64,000 nt of DNA from Rhizobium sp. Root1334 (GCF_001426665.1 NZ_LMEY01000008.1:1-64000); one strand, 5' to 3'. Shown: positions 35,628-44,159, counted from the stretch's first letter. Translations and numbers: made by a program. The notes: generated by a model not told the origin, from the letters alone.

Positions 35628-37258
35628 GCGCCGTAAACCCTGCGGTCAGCAGTTTTGCGCCGCTTCGCCGGCCCGTCTTCGCGGTTCTCTGGGCCGCGAC
35701 GGTTCTGGGCAATACTGGCAGCTTCATGCGCGACGTTGCCAGTTCCTGGCTGATGACGGATCTTTCCGTAGCGCCTGCCGCCGTCGCCATGGTGCAGGCG
35801 GCCGCCACTCTTCCGATCTTCCTGCTGGCCATACCGGCCGGCGTGCTCTCCGATATCCTCGACAGGCGCAAGTTCCTGATCTGCGTGCAGATCCTGCTGG
35901 CCTCGGTCAGCATTTGCCTGTTGATGCTGGCCAATTTCGGCATGCTGTCGGTCAGCTCGCTGATCGGCCTGACCTTTATGGGCGGCGTCGGTGCCGCGCT
36001 GATGGGGCCAACCTGGCAGGCGATCGTGCCAGATCTGGTGCCGCGCGAAGACCTCAAAAGCGCTGTTGCACTGAATTCCCTGGGCATCAACGTCGCGCGC
36101 TCAATCGGTCCGGCCGCAGGCGGGTCTCTGCTGGCGGCTTTCGGCGCTGCCGTCACCTATGGTGTCGATGTCGCAACCTATCTCATCGTCATTATCGCTC
36201 TGATTTGGTGGCCACGGGCTAAAAATGCCGACGACGCTCTCTCCGAAGGCTTCTTCGGCGCGTTTCGGGCCGGGCTCAGATACACCCGTGCCAGCAAGCC
36301 GCTGCACATCGTGCTGTTGCGGGCGGCGATCTTCTTTGCCTTTGCAAGTGCTGTCTGGGCGCTTCTACCGCTGGTTGCCCGTCAAGTCCTCGGCGGCGAC
36401 GCCGGCTTTTACGGCTTGTCGCTTGGTTCGGTCGGCGCTGGCGCCATCGGCGGCGCACTGGTCATGCCTAAGCTACGCGAACGCGTAGATGCGGACGGCC
36501 TGCTTCTTGGTGCCGCTGCTGTCACCGCGCTCGTCATGGGCGCATTATCTCTCGCCCCGCCGCAATGGGTCGCCATCTCTGTTCTGCTGTTCCTCGGAGC
36601 TGCCTGGATCACGGCCCTGACCACGCTGAATGGCGCAGCACAGGCCGTGCTGCCAAACTGGGTGCGCGGACGCGGGCTTGCAGTCTATCTCACCGTCTTC
36701 AATGGAGCGATGACGGCTGGCAGCCTGGGATGGGGTGCCATCGCGCAAGCCGCCGGGGTCCCCGCAGCACTGCTGATCGGCGCGGCGGGACTGCTCATCG
36801 CAGGCCTGATCATGCACCGGATCAAGTTGCCCACAGGCGAGGCTGACCTGGTGCCGTCCAATCATTGGCCCGAGCCGCTTGTTGCCGAGCCGGTCGCCCA
36901 TGACCGTGGCCCGGTCCTGATCCTGATCGAATACCATGTCGAGAAGCACAGCCGTACCGCCTTCCTGCACGCGCTCTACAGGTTTTCGGATGCCCGTCGA
37001 CGCGACGGAGCCTATGGCTGGGGTATCACGGAGGATTCCGCCGATCCGCAACAGATCGTCGAGTGGTTCATGGTGGAATCCTGGGCCGAACATCTTCGCC
37101 AGCACAAACGGGTCTCCAATGCCGACGCCGATCTTCAAAGCAAGGTTCTGGCCCATCATGTCGGCCCACAAATCCCAGTTGTGCGGCATTTCCTGACAAT
37201 CAACCGGCCGGGAGCCGGTGAGCAACCAACCGGCGGGGCCGGTGAGCAACGTCGGTGA
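35624..37258 (+). CDS. MFS exporter (EntS-like) with C-terminal monooxygenase-like domain
   Basis: 544 residues. Residues about 15-400 are a major facilitator transporter (LWAATVLGNTGSFMRDVASSW; RKFLICVQILLASVSICLL; MGPTWQAIVPDLVPREDL), the DHA3/EntS-like drug or siderophore efflux type. Residues about 425-530 form a soluble ferredoxin-like domain (GPVLILIEYHVEKHSRTAFL, WFMVESWAEHLRQHKR) of the antibiotic-biosynthesis-monooxygenase kind, a known fusion in this MFS branch. It overlaps the DoxX stop by 4 bases. It may expel a product of the hydrolases in the operon. Confidence 0.88.
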   Translation: MSAVNPAVSSFAPLRRPVFAVLWAATVLGNTGSFMRDVASSWLMTDLSVAPAAVAMVQAAATLPIFLLAIPAGVLSDILDRRKFLICVQILLASVSICLLMLANFGMLSVSSLIGLTFMGGVGAALMGPTWQAIVPDLVPREDLKSAVALNSLGINVARSIGPAAGGSLLAAFGAAVTYGVDVATYLIVIIALIWWPRAKNADDALSEGFFGAFRAGLRYTRASKPLHIVLLRAAIFFAFASAVWALLPLVARQVLGGDAGFYGLSLGSVGAGAIGGALVMPKLRERVDADGLLLGAAAVTALVMGALSLAPPQWVAISVLLFLGAAWITALTTLNGAAQAVLPNWVRGRGLAVYLTVFNGAMTAGSLGWGAIAQAAGVPAALLIGAAGLLIAGLIMHRIKLPTGEADLVPSNHWPEPLVAEPVAHDRGPVLILIEYHVEKHSRTAFLHALYRFSDARRRDGAYGWGITEDSADPQQIVEWFMVESWAEHLRQHKRVSNADADLQSKVLAHHVGPQIPVVRHFLTINRPGAGEQPTGGAGEQRR

Positions 37259-37312
37259 GCGGCATCCGCCACCACTTTCGCAATCCTGATAACAAAGGAT
37301 CGGTACACTGCA

Positions 37313-38293
37313 ATGACCGAGAAATTCCTTCCCATCACCCGCCGCAGTGCATTGCTTTCCGGAGCAGCCGCCACAGCCGCCATCATTCTTCCTGCATCGT
37401 TTGGCTCTACCGCCAACGCTGCTTCCACAGCCAACCCCACCAAAGGAGATCATACAATGGGCTACATCACCACCAAGGACGGCGTCGAAATCTTCTATAA
37501 GGACTGGGGTCCGAAGGACGCTCAGCCGATCGTTTTTCACCATGGCTGGCCACTTTCATCCGACGATTGGGATGCGCAGATGCTGTTCTTCCTGTCAAAG
37601 GGCTATCGGGTCGTCGCCCATGACCGCCGCGGCCACGGCCGCTCGGCGCAGGTTTCCGACGGTCACGACATGGACCACTATGCTGCTGATACCTTTGCGG
37701 TCGTCGAGGCGCTCGATCTGAAGAACGCCGTCCATATCGGCCATTCGACTGGTGGTGGCGAAGTTGCCCGTTACGTCGCCAAGCACGGCGAACCCGCAGG
37801 CCGCGTCGCTAAGGCCGTTCTCGTGGCCGCTGTCCCTCCGCTTCTAGCTAAAACTGACACCAACCCGGATGGCATTCCAATGGAGGCATTCGACGGCTTC
37901 CGGTTCGCACTGGCTGCAAACCGCGCCCAGTTCTTCCGCGACGTCCCGGCCGGCCCGTTCTACGGCTTCAACCGTGACGGAGCCAACGTGCACGAGGGCG
38001 TTATCCAGAATTGGTGGCGTCAAGGCATGATGGGCGGCGGCAAGGCACAGTATGACGGTATCAAGGCCTTCTCGGAAACTGACCAGACCGAAGACCTCAA
38101 GGCGATCGGCGTGCCGACCCTTGTGTTGCATGGCGAAGACGACCAAATCGTGCCGATTGCCCTTGCGGCACCTAAAGCCATCAAGTTGCTGAAGAACGGT
38201 ACGCTCAAGACCTATCCCGGATTCTCCCATGGCATGCTCACGGTCAATGCCGATGTGCTGAACGCCGACCTGCTGGCTTTCATACAATCCTGA
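37313..38293 (+). CDS. Chloroperoxidase-type alpha/beta hydrolase (arylesterase-like)
   Basis: 326 residues from 37313, or 278 from 37457. The catalytic domain begins MGYITTKDGVEIFYKDWGP and has FHHGWPLSS, AHDRRGHGRS, nucleophile GHSTGGGE (Ser near residue 145), HGEDDQIVP and the His in GFSHGML. It matches cofactor-free chloroperoxidases, which are perhydrolases/esterases. The longer start adds a twin-arginine-like signal (TRRSALLSGAAATAAIIL). However, a strong AAAGGAG lies 8 bases before the ATG at 37457, which would give a cytoplasmic enzyme of normal family length. Both forms may be made. An almost completely deleted copy lies at 27668-27976. Confidence 0.9.
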   Translation: MTEKFLPITRRSALLSGAAATAAIILPASFGSTANAASTANPTKGDHTMGYITTKDGVEIFYKDWGPKDAQPIVFHHGWPLSSDDWDAQMLFFLSKGYRVVAHDRRGHGRSAQVSDGHDMDHYAADTFAVVEALDLKNAVHIGHSTGGGEVARYVAKHGEPAGRVAKAVLVAAVPPLLAKTDTNPDGIPMEAFDGFRFALAANRAQFFRDVPAGPFYGFNRDGANVHEGVIQNWWRQGMMGGGKAQYDGIKAFSETDQTEDLKAIGVPTLVLHGEDDQIVPIALAAPKAIKLLKNGTLKTYPGFSHGMLTVNADVLNADLLAFIQS

Positions 38294-38397
38294 TCCCGCA
38301 AACGACAAGGATGCGGCCGGAGCCAGCCGCATCATCCAACATGGTGGGCTGAGCGCCATTGGCCGCAACCATGCAACAATCGATTTGGAGTAAAGCG

Positions 38398-38847
38398 ATG
38401 CGCAGTTTGAAAGCCACAAAGAAGATCGCAAATTTCGAGGTGCCATGGGAAGCGGCGTTCGGTTACGCGCAAGCCGTGCATGTCAAGGACACGGTTTACC
38501 TGTCCGGCCAGCTCAGCCACGACGGACAGGGAAATCTGGTTGCGCCGGCTACCCTGAACGAGGCCGGCAAACCGGTGGATTTTTCGACCATGGAGCAGCA
38601 AATCCGGCAGACATATTTGAACGCAATCGCGCTGCTTGCCCGGTTCGGCGCCACGCTCGACGATGTTGTCGAAGAGACCCTCTTTGTTATGGACGTCCCT
38701 GCCGCATTTGTCGCGGCTGGCAAGGTCCGCAAGGAAATGTACGGGACGCCCATGCCGCAGGTGGCAAGCAATCTAATCGGGGTGTCTGGACTGGCATTTC
38801 CCGAACAACTCGTGGAAATCACGTTCCGCGCTGTTCTCGATGATTAA
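38398..38847 (+). CDS. RidA-family (YjgF/Rid) protein
   Basis: 149 residues starting MRSLKATKKIANFEVPWEAA with TTGGAGTAAAG before the ATG; an earlier in-frame ATG at 38359 lacks one. Features of the Rid fold: GYAQAVHVKDTVYLSGQLSH, QIRQTYLNAIALLARFGATL, VVEETLFVMDV, and the C-terminal LVEITFRAVL; the conserved Arg of deaminating RidA lies in that last strand. It is likely an enamine/imine deaminase or a Rid-like hydrolase acting on reactive products of the operon. Last gene of the plus-strand run, about 105 bases after the alpha/beta hydrolase. Confidence 0.88.
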   Translation: MRSLKATKKIANFEVPWEAAFGYAQAVHVKDTVYLSGQLSHDGQGNLVAPATLNEAGKPVDFSTMEQQIRQTYLNAIALLARFGATLDDVVEETLFVMDVPAAFVAAGKVRKEMYGTPMPQVASNLIGVSGLAFPEQLVEITFRAVLDD

Positions 38848-39290
38848 GGGAGTTCAGCGCGATGGAGATCACGAAGCTCGAAACCCTCCGTGAACCGTAT
38901 GTAGATCGGTTCATGCATCTGGTGTCTCTCATCGAACCTCGATTGGTCGAGCAACAGGGCTGCCGGGTCACTGGCCGCCCTAAGTGTCACGGAGCGCGCG
39001 CCCATATTGTTTGCGAAGTTCATAGCTCTCACAAGATTGGCCTCGGCCGCGGCATGTTGGCCATGGGCCAGGAAGAAGTCGATAGCTCCAGCCGAGCGTC
39101 GCTTCTAGGGATTAGTGGCGCAGGAGCGCATCGCTTGCTCCCCGACTGATCGAATTAAAGCCACCCCTGAAGAGGTCATCAAGCGCGACGGTGCCAGAAC
39201 ACTGGCCGTACCGGCTGCCAGTCCGTCCAGCCGCGTGCAGATCGAAACGACACTGCGGACATATTCATCGGTGGGCGTGGCACTGGGCTA
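38844..39290 (-). pseudogene. Relic of a fifth STAND ATPase regulator
   Basis: On the minus strand one frame, broken by a TAG, reads PTDEYVRSVVSICTRLDGL (the ATPase EICRRLDGL motif of copies 1-4). Later come DFFLAHGQHAAAEANLVRAM and GARSVTLRAASDPAALLLD, then PIYIRFTEGFELRDL before the TAA at 38844. The last part matches the C-terminal repeat ends VYDRFTEGLETRDL (copy 4) and VVHGFSEGFKTCDL (copy 1). Most of the ATPase and nearly all repeats are missing. A plus-strand open frame over the same bases (38862-39149) is a shadow. Confidence 0.7.
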
Positions 39291-39853
39291 AAAAGCCTTC
39301 TCGCCCGTGTGCCCGCGCTACGAAAAAGCGGTTGAGGTGGGCCTTCTCGGCTGGGCTAAAGTCCACTGGGTTATACGCGAGCGTGCCGAAGGTCAGCGGA
39401 CCTTCGCAGACCTTAGTCCAGAGCGGCCCCGCGCGCCGGGGGCTGTCGGTCCCGGTTTACGGCTTTGCCGTCGCGATGCTAAACCTCCTGCGGCAACCCG
39501 TTTAACCGGTCTTGCGGGAGGCGAACGGCTTTCGCGGTTCCCGCTGCAGCTGGTATGCCCAATTCCGTCTTACGACGCTTTCGCTCAAAAATCAGAAAGC
39601 GGTCAAATGCAAAATGTAGACATTTGTCTTGCCGGCGAAACAGCCTTTCGAGGCGCAGTGGGCGGTGGGGGGCAAAAACCCGCAATCGTCCGTCGAAAAT
39701 TTGGAGCGGCCAAATCGTAAACCGTAACGTGAGCGGAAAGCTTATCGAAGGATCTGGTGTCTTAAACCTTGTCGCCCGAAATCGGATGACACTAGCTTTT
39801 AGGGCAATGTTTGACAAAATCTTGTCAAAGTGCTCTTTTAGATTGGTGTCTGA
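39291..39853. other. Non-coding region before the RloA-like gene
   Basis: About 560 bases with only short frames and no recognisable domain. The left part may be further eroded STAND sequence. The right end holds the palindromic promoter-like site at 39810-39829. Confidence 0.45.
39810..39829 (+). promoter_or_regulatory. Palindromic promoter/operator-like site before the ATPase-Toprim pair
   Basis: TTTGACAA-AATC-TTGTCAAA is a perfect 8-base-arm inverted repeat, 24 bases before the first ATG of the ATPase gene. Each arm contains a TTGACA-like or TTGTCA hexamer, so it may overlap a -35 box, and the symmetry suggests an operator for a dimeric repressor. No regulator gene is adjacent. Confidence 0.5.
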
Positions 39854-41092
39854 ATGAAACAAATGGCGATTTTCAACATGCTTCATCGTTTAGAGATCGA
39901 AAACTTCTACTCGATCCACGATCCTCAGGTCATCGATCTGACGGTGGCGGCCAATGCGCCCGAAGAGCCGGATCGGTTTGCTCCACTGTGGCTCGGCGCA
40001 CGCGAGGAAGCGCCTAAAGTGGTGGCTCTGTTTGGCCCCAACGCGTCAGGCAAATCGACTGTGCTCAAGGCACTTTCGTTCATCAGGTGGTTCGTCAAGG
40101 ACAGCTTCTCGGCCGCGCGGGGCAGCCGCATGCCATTCGACCGTTTTAATTCTGAAGAGATGCTGAATGCTCCAACACGTTTGGCAATTCAACTTAGCGG
40201 TGTCGAAAACATCGAGCAGGCCGGATTAGCCGGCGCTGCCCAATGTCGCTACCGATACGAGCTTGTCATTGGCGGGAAGTCGGGCAAGCAGTTCGTCGAA
40301 AGCGAAGCTCTCTACTACTGGCCGTCGTCCGCAACCCGAAAAGTACGTCTGTTCGAACGCAACTCAGCCGGTGAGGTGATCGCTTCGAAAGCATTCGGCC
40401 TGTCTGGATATCGACAGGCCCTTGAAAAGGTGTTGCGGGCAGACGCGAGTGTTATCGCGACCCTCGCACAGCTGGAGCACGGGTATTCGCAACAGCTCTG
40501 GCATGCGGCGAGCTTGCTGGTTTCGAACATTCTTGTCGAAAAATATGACGGTTCAGACGACGCAGCCATCCGCCATTATGCCGCCAACCCGGATCTGGTG
40601 GCGATTTTCAACCGCGAGATCCAGCGCATCGACGTGGGCATCCGCGAAATGAGGATCGAACAGGGCAACAACGGCCCTGTCGCACTGTTCGAACATGAGG
40701 GATTGGCACTGCCCATGCCGATTGTCTATGAGAGCCATGGAACGCGGCAGTTTATCCGCCTCTATCCATTTATCCTCGAGGCACTGCAAAGCGGTGGGAT
40801 CGCGGTTCTCGACGAACTCGACGCGACAATTCATCCGCTTCTTCTCCCCGAAATCCTGCGCTGGTTTTACGACTCCGCCCGGAACCCACACAATGCACAG
40901 CTCTGGATGACGTGCCATACACCCTCGCTCCTTGAGGATCTTTTGAAGGAAGAGGTCTTGTTCTGCGACAAGGACCATGAGGGAAAAACCACGATCTACG
41001 GCTTGCGCGACATCCAATCCGTTCGCCGTTCCGACAACTATTATCGCAAATATCTGGGGGGCAGCTTCGGCGCTGTGCCGCAAATCGGATGA
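39854..41092 (+). CDS. RloA-like AAA/ABC-type ATPase (putative defence ATPase)
   Basis: 412 residues. The N-terminus LHRLEIENFYSIHDPQ and Walker A GPNASGKST (61-69) belong to the OLD/RecF-like AAA_15/AAA_21 ATPases. The Walker B-type region IAVLDELDATIHPLLLPEIL lies near residue 316, followed by the switch-His strand LWMTCHTPSLLEDL. Its partner, overlapping by 4 bases (ATGA), is an RloB-like Toprim protein. This pairing is the layout of RloA/RloB and of AbiL-type abortive-infection modules, in which the ATPase senses infection and licenses the Toprim effector. The start is uncertain (ATG 39854, 39863 or 39878, none with a clear ribosome site). Confidence 0.85.
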   Translation: MKQMAIFNMLHRLEIENFYSIHDPQVIDLTVAANAPEEPDRFAPLWLGAREEAPKVVALFGPNASGKSTVLKALSFIRWFVKDSFSAARGSRMPFDRFNSEEMLNAPTRLAIQLSGVENIEQAGLAGAAQCRYRYELVIGGKSGKQFVESEALYYWPSSATRKVRLFERNSAGEVIASKAFGLSGYRQALEKVLRADASVIATLAQLEHGYSQQLWHAASLLVSNILVEKYDGSDDAAIRHYAANPDLVAIFNREIQRIDVGIREMRIEQGNNGPVALFEHEGLALPMPIVYESHGTRQFIRLYPFILEALQSGGIAVLDELDATIHPLLLPEILRWFYDSARNPHNAQLWMTCHTPSLLEDLLKEEVLFCDKDHEGKTTIYGLRDIQSVRRSDNYYRKYLGGSFGAVPQIG

Positions 41093-41649
41093 AGATTCGC
41101 ATCACAATTCCGCAGCGCAAGCGGATCTTCCTTGGTTGCGAAGGTGAAAGCGAGCAGAGCTACGGCGCGCTGCTCGCCCGAATCGTGGGGCAGCAAAAGA
41201 CAGACTTTTTTCTCGACACGGTATTGCTGAGGCCGGGCGGCGGCGATCCCCTTGCGCTCGTGGAGCTTGCGGAGAAGAAAAAGAAACAGGGTGTGAAGAA
41301 AGGTGGCGACTACGCCGCGGCCTATGTGCTCATGGATACCGACAAACGAGGCCAAGCTCCACTCCGCGATCAGCAGGCGTTGAAACTTGCTCAAGACGCA
41401 GGACTGACAATCATTTGGCAGCAACCTTGCCATGAAGCCTTATTGTTGAGGCATCTGCCGAACGCTCAGCAACTGCAGCCTCAGTCAACGGCCCTTGCGT
41501 TGACCGCTCTGACAGCGAAGTGGGCCACCTACACAAAGGGAATGCCCGCTGCAAAACTTGCGGTGACGATCAACGCGGATGGCCTGCGCAGGGTGCGAAC
41601 CGTTGAGCTCTCCCTAGACGCCCTGCTTACCGACCTCGGTTTCGAATGA
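41089..41649 (+). CDS. RloB-like Toprim-domain protein (putative nuclease effector)
   Basis: 186 residues of the RloB family. The Toprim acidic motifs are visible: the glutamate motif FLGCEGESEQSY at residues 14-25 and the DxD-type motif VLMDTDKRG near residues 80-88, followed by the WQQPCHEALLLRHL segment typical of RloB. Toprim enzymes of this type cut nucleic acid (including tRNA in related systems). Its ATG lies within the stop of the ATPase gene, so the two are made together. Nothing else obvious belongs to the unit; the next 415 bases have no gene. Confidence 0.85.
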   Translation: MKIRITIPQRKRIFLGCEGESEQSYGALLARIVGQQKTDFFLDTVLLRPGGGDPLALVELAEKKKKQGVKKGGDYAAAYVLMDTDKRGQAPLRDQQALKLAQDAGLTIIWQQPCHEALLLRHLPNAQQLQPQSTALALTALTAKWATYTKGMPAAKLAVTINADGLRRVRTVELSLDALLTDLGFE

Positions 41650-42064
41650 GACCTCGCCGCTGCAGACGCAGAACGGGCTGCGTTAGCCGATGATGAGAGT
41701 CGTACACCTGAGAGGCTGAAGAGCCCGAGCAGGCCTTTCTACATCCATACTTTCTACATTTGCCCCTCATCGAGCAGCAGGGCCACCGGTTACGACTGCC
41801 AGCTCCGTCCGGAGCCGGGTCCGCTACATTTAAAGCAGGACTTGGTCGGTCGATCCTATCTCCGCGCCCCACCCGCCAGCGTTGCCAAACCCAGCTCTCT
41901 TGTCTGGCATCCCTAATCCAGGCCCGTCCTTGGACGGTCAACACGCAAGGGGTTCGCAGCGACTGCGACCTCTATAGCTGCGCCGCCGAGGTGACCGCGG
42001 CCGGGCCCGGATCAAACGGGCGCCATCGAGCGGGGATTGGCCCCGCCACCGGATGGAGCCTCAA
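41650..42064. other. Non-coding region between defence module and plasmid backbone
   Basis: 415 bases with no recognisable coding frame. A CTTTCTACATxxxTACTTTCTACAT-like direct repeat of TTTCTACAT occurs at about 41736 and 41751. This may be the seam where the ATPase-Toprim module joins the conserved backbone. Confidence 0.4.
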
Positions 42065-42244
42065 ATGTCGGATCTCAGCCTCGCACAAAACCACGCACTC
42101 GATCTTGCCCGGACCCTGATGGTCCCGGTCACCCTCTTCGAGATCGACGGAGAGATCGGCGTCATGCCTTCCGCCGAGTATGACGGCGATGAAGACGCCA
42201 TCATCAATGAATATGATCCATTTGCCTATGGATCGGCTCATTGA
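42065..42244 (+). CDS. Small conserved plasmid-backbone protein
   Basis: 59 residues starting MSDLSLAQNHALDLARTLMV, with GGAG 6 bases before the ATG. The second half is acidic (SAEYDGDEDAIINEYDPF). It reads as a real small protein just upstream of the DUF3991-Toprim gene, a common arrangement on rhizobial plasmids. Function unknown. Confidence 0.65.
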   Translation: MSDLSLAQNHALDLARTLMVPVTLFEIDGEIGVMPSAEYDGDEDAIINEYDPFAYGSAH

Positions 42245-42419
42245 GCCGATCACCCCTTCCGGGGAAGACGTGCCGCTTGCGCTGATGCGCGCGCAAGGGT
42301 GGCTTCGCCGCGAGCTTGTCCGGCAGATCTGCACATTGCGAACCGCGCCCTTGCGCGCTTCCATCTTCGCGGCCTGGGCGCTGACAGCCCGCACAATCAG
42401 GAAAGCTAAGGGAAGTGAT

Positions 42420-43355
42420 ATGGAAAAGACGGACATCGAGGAGCTGCGCGCCCGGGTGGGCTGCGCGGCCGTCCTTAAGCATGAGGGCTTCGCGATAGAC
42501 AGGAAAGAGAGCACGCGCCGAGCGGTCAAATTCCGGCGCGACACCGACATCATCATCGTGATCCATGACGACAGGGGCTGGTTCGACGCCCGTTCGGATG
42601 CCAAGGGCGATGTGTTTGCGCTCGCAAGCTATCTGCGTGGAATCGGATTTACGGAGGCCCTGGTGGTTGTCGGCGATCTCGTTGCGTTCCAGCCCACCGC
42701 GCCGACCTGGGAGAAGCCTCTTTATCGAACGCGAACGGTGGCTGCAATCGCTGACCGCTGGAAGCATCGAAAGCGGCCGTGGCGCGCTTCGGCAACGTGG
42801 AGTTACCTTCAACAGAACCGGGCGCTGCCATGGCAGGTCATCTCGGCGGCGGTTGAGGCTGACGTTCTTCGGGAGGGCCCTTATGGCTCGATGTGGGCAA
42901 AGCATGTCGACAATGCTGGCGCCATCATCGGCTGGGAAGAGCGCGGTCCGGACTGGCGCGGGTTTTCAACCGGCGGCGCCAAGGTGCTTTTCCAGTTTGG
43001 GAGCACCAATGCCCGCCGGATCTGTGTGACCGAGGCGGCGATCGATGCGCTCAGTCTCGCCGCAATAGAGCAGACAAGACCGGACACGATCTATGTCAGC
43101 ACCGGAGGCGGTTGGTCGCCGATAACCGCGCTCGCGTTGGAAAACTTAGCGTCCGGGGAGGGCGCGTGGCTTGTGGCCGCGACCGACAACAATGTTCAGG
43201 GTGAGGTTTTTTCCGATCGTCTGCGCCAGATGGCAGATCGGGCCGGCTGCGATTTCTCGCGGCTGAGGCCGCGATGTGAAGACTGGAATGAGGAATTGAA
43301 GGAGAGGAGAGAGAAAGGAGAGCTGCCGCATACGCGGACAGCGCATCAAGGGTGA
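42420..43355 (+). CDS. DUF3991 and Toprim-domain protein
   Basis: 311 residues from the ATG at 42420 (the open frame extends 80 codons upstream, but that overlaps the small gene and lacks family character). N-terminal DUF3991: ELRARVGCAAVLKHEGFAID, GWFDARSDAKGDVFALASYL. C-terminal Toprim-like part: RICVTEAAIDALSLAAIEQ and VAATDNNVQGEVFSDRLRQM. It resembles small DnaG-like primases or mobilisation-associated Toprim proteins carried by conjugative plasmids. Exact biochemical role not established. Followed by DUF1419 on the same strand. Confidence 0.85.
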   Translation: MEKTDIEELRARVGCAAVLKHEGFAIDRKESTRRAVKFRRDTDIIIVIHDDRGWFDARSDAKGDVFALASYLRGIGFTEALVVVGDLVAFQPTAPTWEKPLYRTRTVAAIADRWKHRKRPWRASATWSYLQQNRALPWQVISAAVEADVLREGPYGSMWAKHVDNAGAIIGWEERGPDWRGFSTGGAKVLFQFGSTNARRICVTEAAIDALSLAAIEQTRPDTIYVSTGGGWSPITALALENLASGEGAWLVAATDNNVQGEVFSDRLRQMADRAGCDFSRLRPRCEDWNEELKERREKGELPHTRTAHQG

Positions 43356-43374
43356 AGCTGTCGCCCGCCTGACG

Positions 43375-43388
43375 GCGGCCCTTGACCC
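43375..43388 (+). repeat. Stem-loop with TGAC loop (1 of 3)
   Basis: CCGCC-TGAC-GGCGG, 20 bases after the DUF3991-Toprim stop. The same CCTGACGG core recurs in hairpins at 44085-44098 and 44136-44159. Confidence 0.55.
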
Positions 43389-43486
43389 GCTGCCCGCGAG
43401 GCGCCGGCTGAGGAGGGGTGATCAAAGGACTGAAGGAGAGGTCGAACAGGCTTCGCTTCAGCCGCAACCCTCAAAAGGAGCCGCAG

Positions 43487-44092
43487 ATGTTCAATCCTCC
43501 TACCATCCGTAAAGTGTTCGAAGGCGTCGCCAGCCGCCACGAAATGTACGCCCTGTTCAATCGCCATAACCAGTCGCCGTTCGACGATGACAGGATGAAC
43601 GGCAAGCGATATGTCGGCGAGTGGTTTGAGATATCCGAAGCCGATCACGACCACATGTTCGAGATCCTCCCTCCGCTGTTTTACCGTGGCGACATGTTCG
43701 CCATGCGCGAGTTCCTGGCCGCCAGCGTCACCAGCGTTTTCTTCGCCCTGCCGATCGATGATCGGTCCCGATGGTTTCACGGATATTGCGACCTGGGCGA
43801 TCGTCAGTCACCTGACCGGATGCGTGCCGAAATCATTACCCGCGAATCCCGTCCGGTCCGCGCCATGAACCGACAGGAAAAACTCGATCATATTTGGAGC
43901 GCGACCGGTCCGGATTTCCGCGGCTATGCCGACGAACGCTTTCCATCCGATCTCCGCAATCGCCAGATCGTTCTCGTTTACCCTTCTGCGCAAGGCAAGA
44001 TCTGGAAGCTACTCGACGATCTGACCGTCGAGGAGATTGCCGCCAAGCTGCCGGTGCAATTCCGCCTCCTACCAGAAACCATCGCTGCCTGA
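43487..44092 (+). CDS. DUF1419 protein
   Basis: 201 residues starting MFNPPTIRKVFEGVASRHEM with AAAAGGAG just before the ATG. It is the DUF1419 family found on Rhizobiaceae plasmids (QSPFDDDRMNGKRYVGEWFE, EADHDHMFEILPPLFYRGDM). No catalytic motif is visible. The C-terminal third (VYPSAQGKIWKLLDDLTVEE) is predicted mixed alpha/beta. Its stop codon falls inside the loop of a CTGCC-TGAC-GGCAG hairpin. Confidence 0.85.
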   Translation: MFNPPTIRKVFEGVASRHEMYALFNRHNQSPFDDDRMNGKRYVGEWFEISEADHDHMFEILPPLFYRGDMFAMREFLAASVTSVFFALPIDDRSRWFHGYCDLGDRQSPDRMRAEIITRESRPVRAMNRQEKLDHIWSATGPDFRGYADERFPSDLRNRQIVLVYPSAQGKIWKLLDDLTVEEIAAKLPVQFRLLPETIAA

Positions 44093-44098
44093 CGGCAG
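44085..44098 (+). repeat. Stem-loop with TGAC loop at the DUF1419 stop (2 of 3)
   Basis: CTGCC-TGAC-GGCAG; the TGA stop of DUF1419 (44090-44092) is in the loop. Compare 43375-43388 and 44136-44159. Confidence 0.55.
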
Positions 44099-44135
44099 TC
44101 TTCACGTCCAAACCTCCACCATCCGCATCCTGGCA

Positions 44136-44159
44136 ACACTCGCACCTGACGGCGAGTGT
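44136..44159 (+). repeat. Stem-loop before the methyltransferase-helicase gene (3 of 3)
   Basis: ACACTCGC and GCGAGTGT pair exactly around ACCTGACG, 32 bases before the ATG of the next gene. It could attenuate transcription or shape the leader. It contains the same CCTGACGG core as the two preceding hairpins. Confidence 0.6.

Noticed and set aside
38862-39149. A plus-strand frame whose start looks a little like an enolase-superfamily N-terminus
   Set aside because: The similarity stops after about seven residues, while the opposite strand matches STAND repeat ends over a longer stretch, so this is the shadow of a relic.
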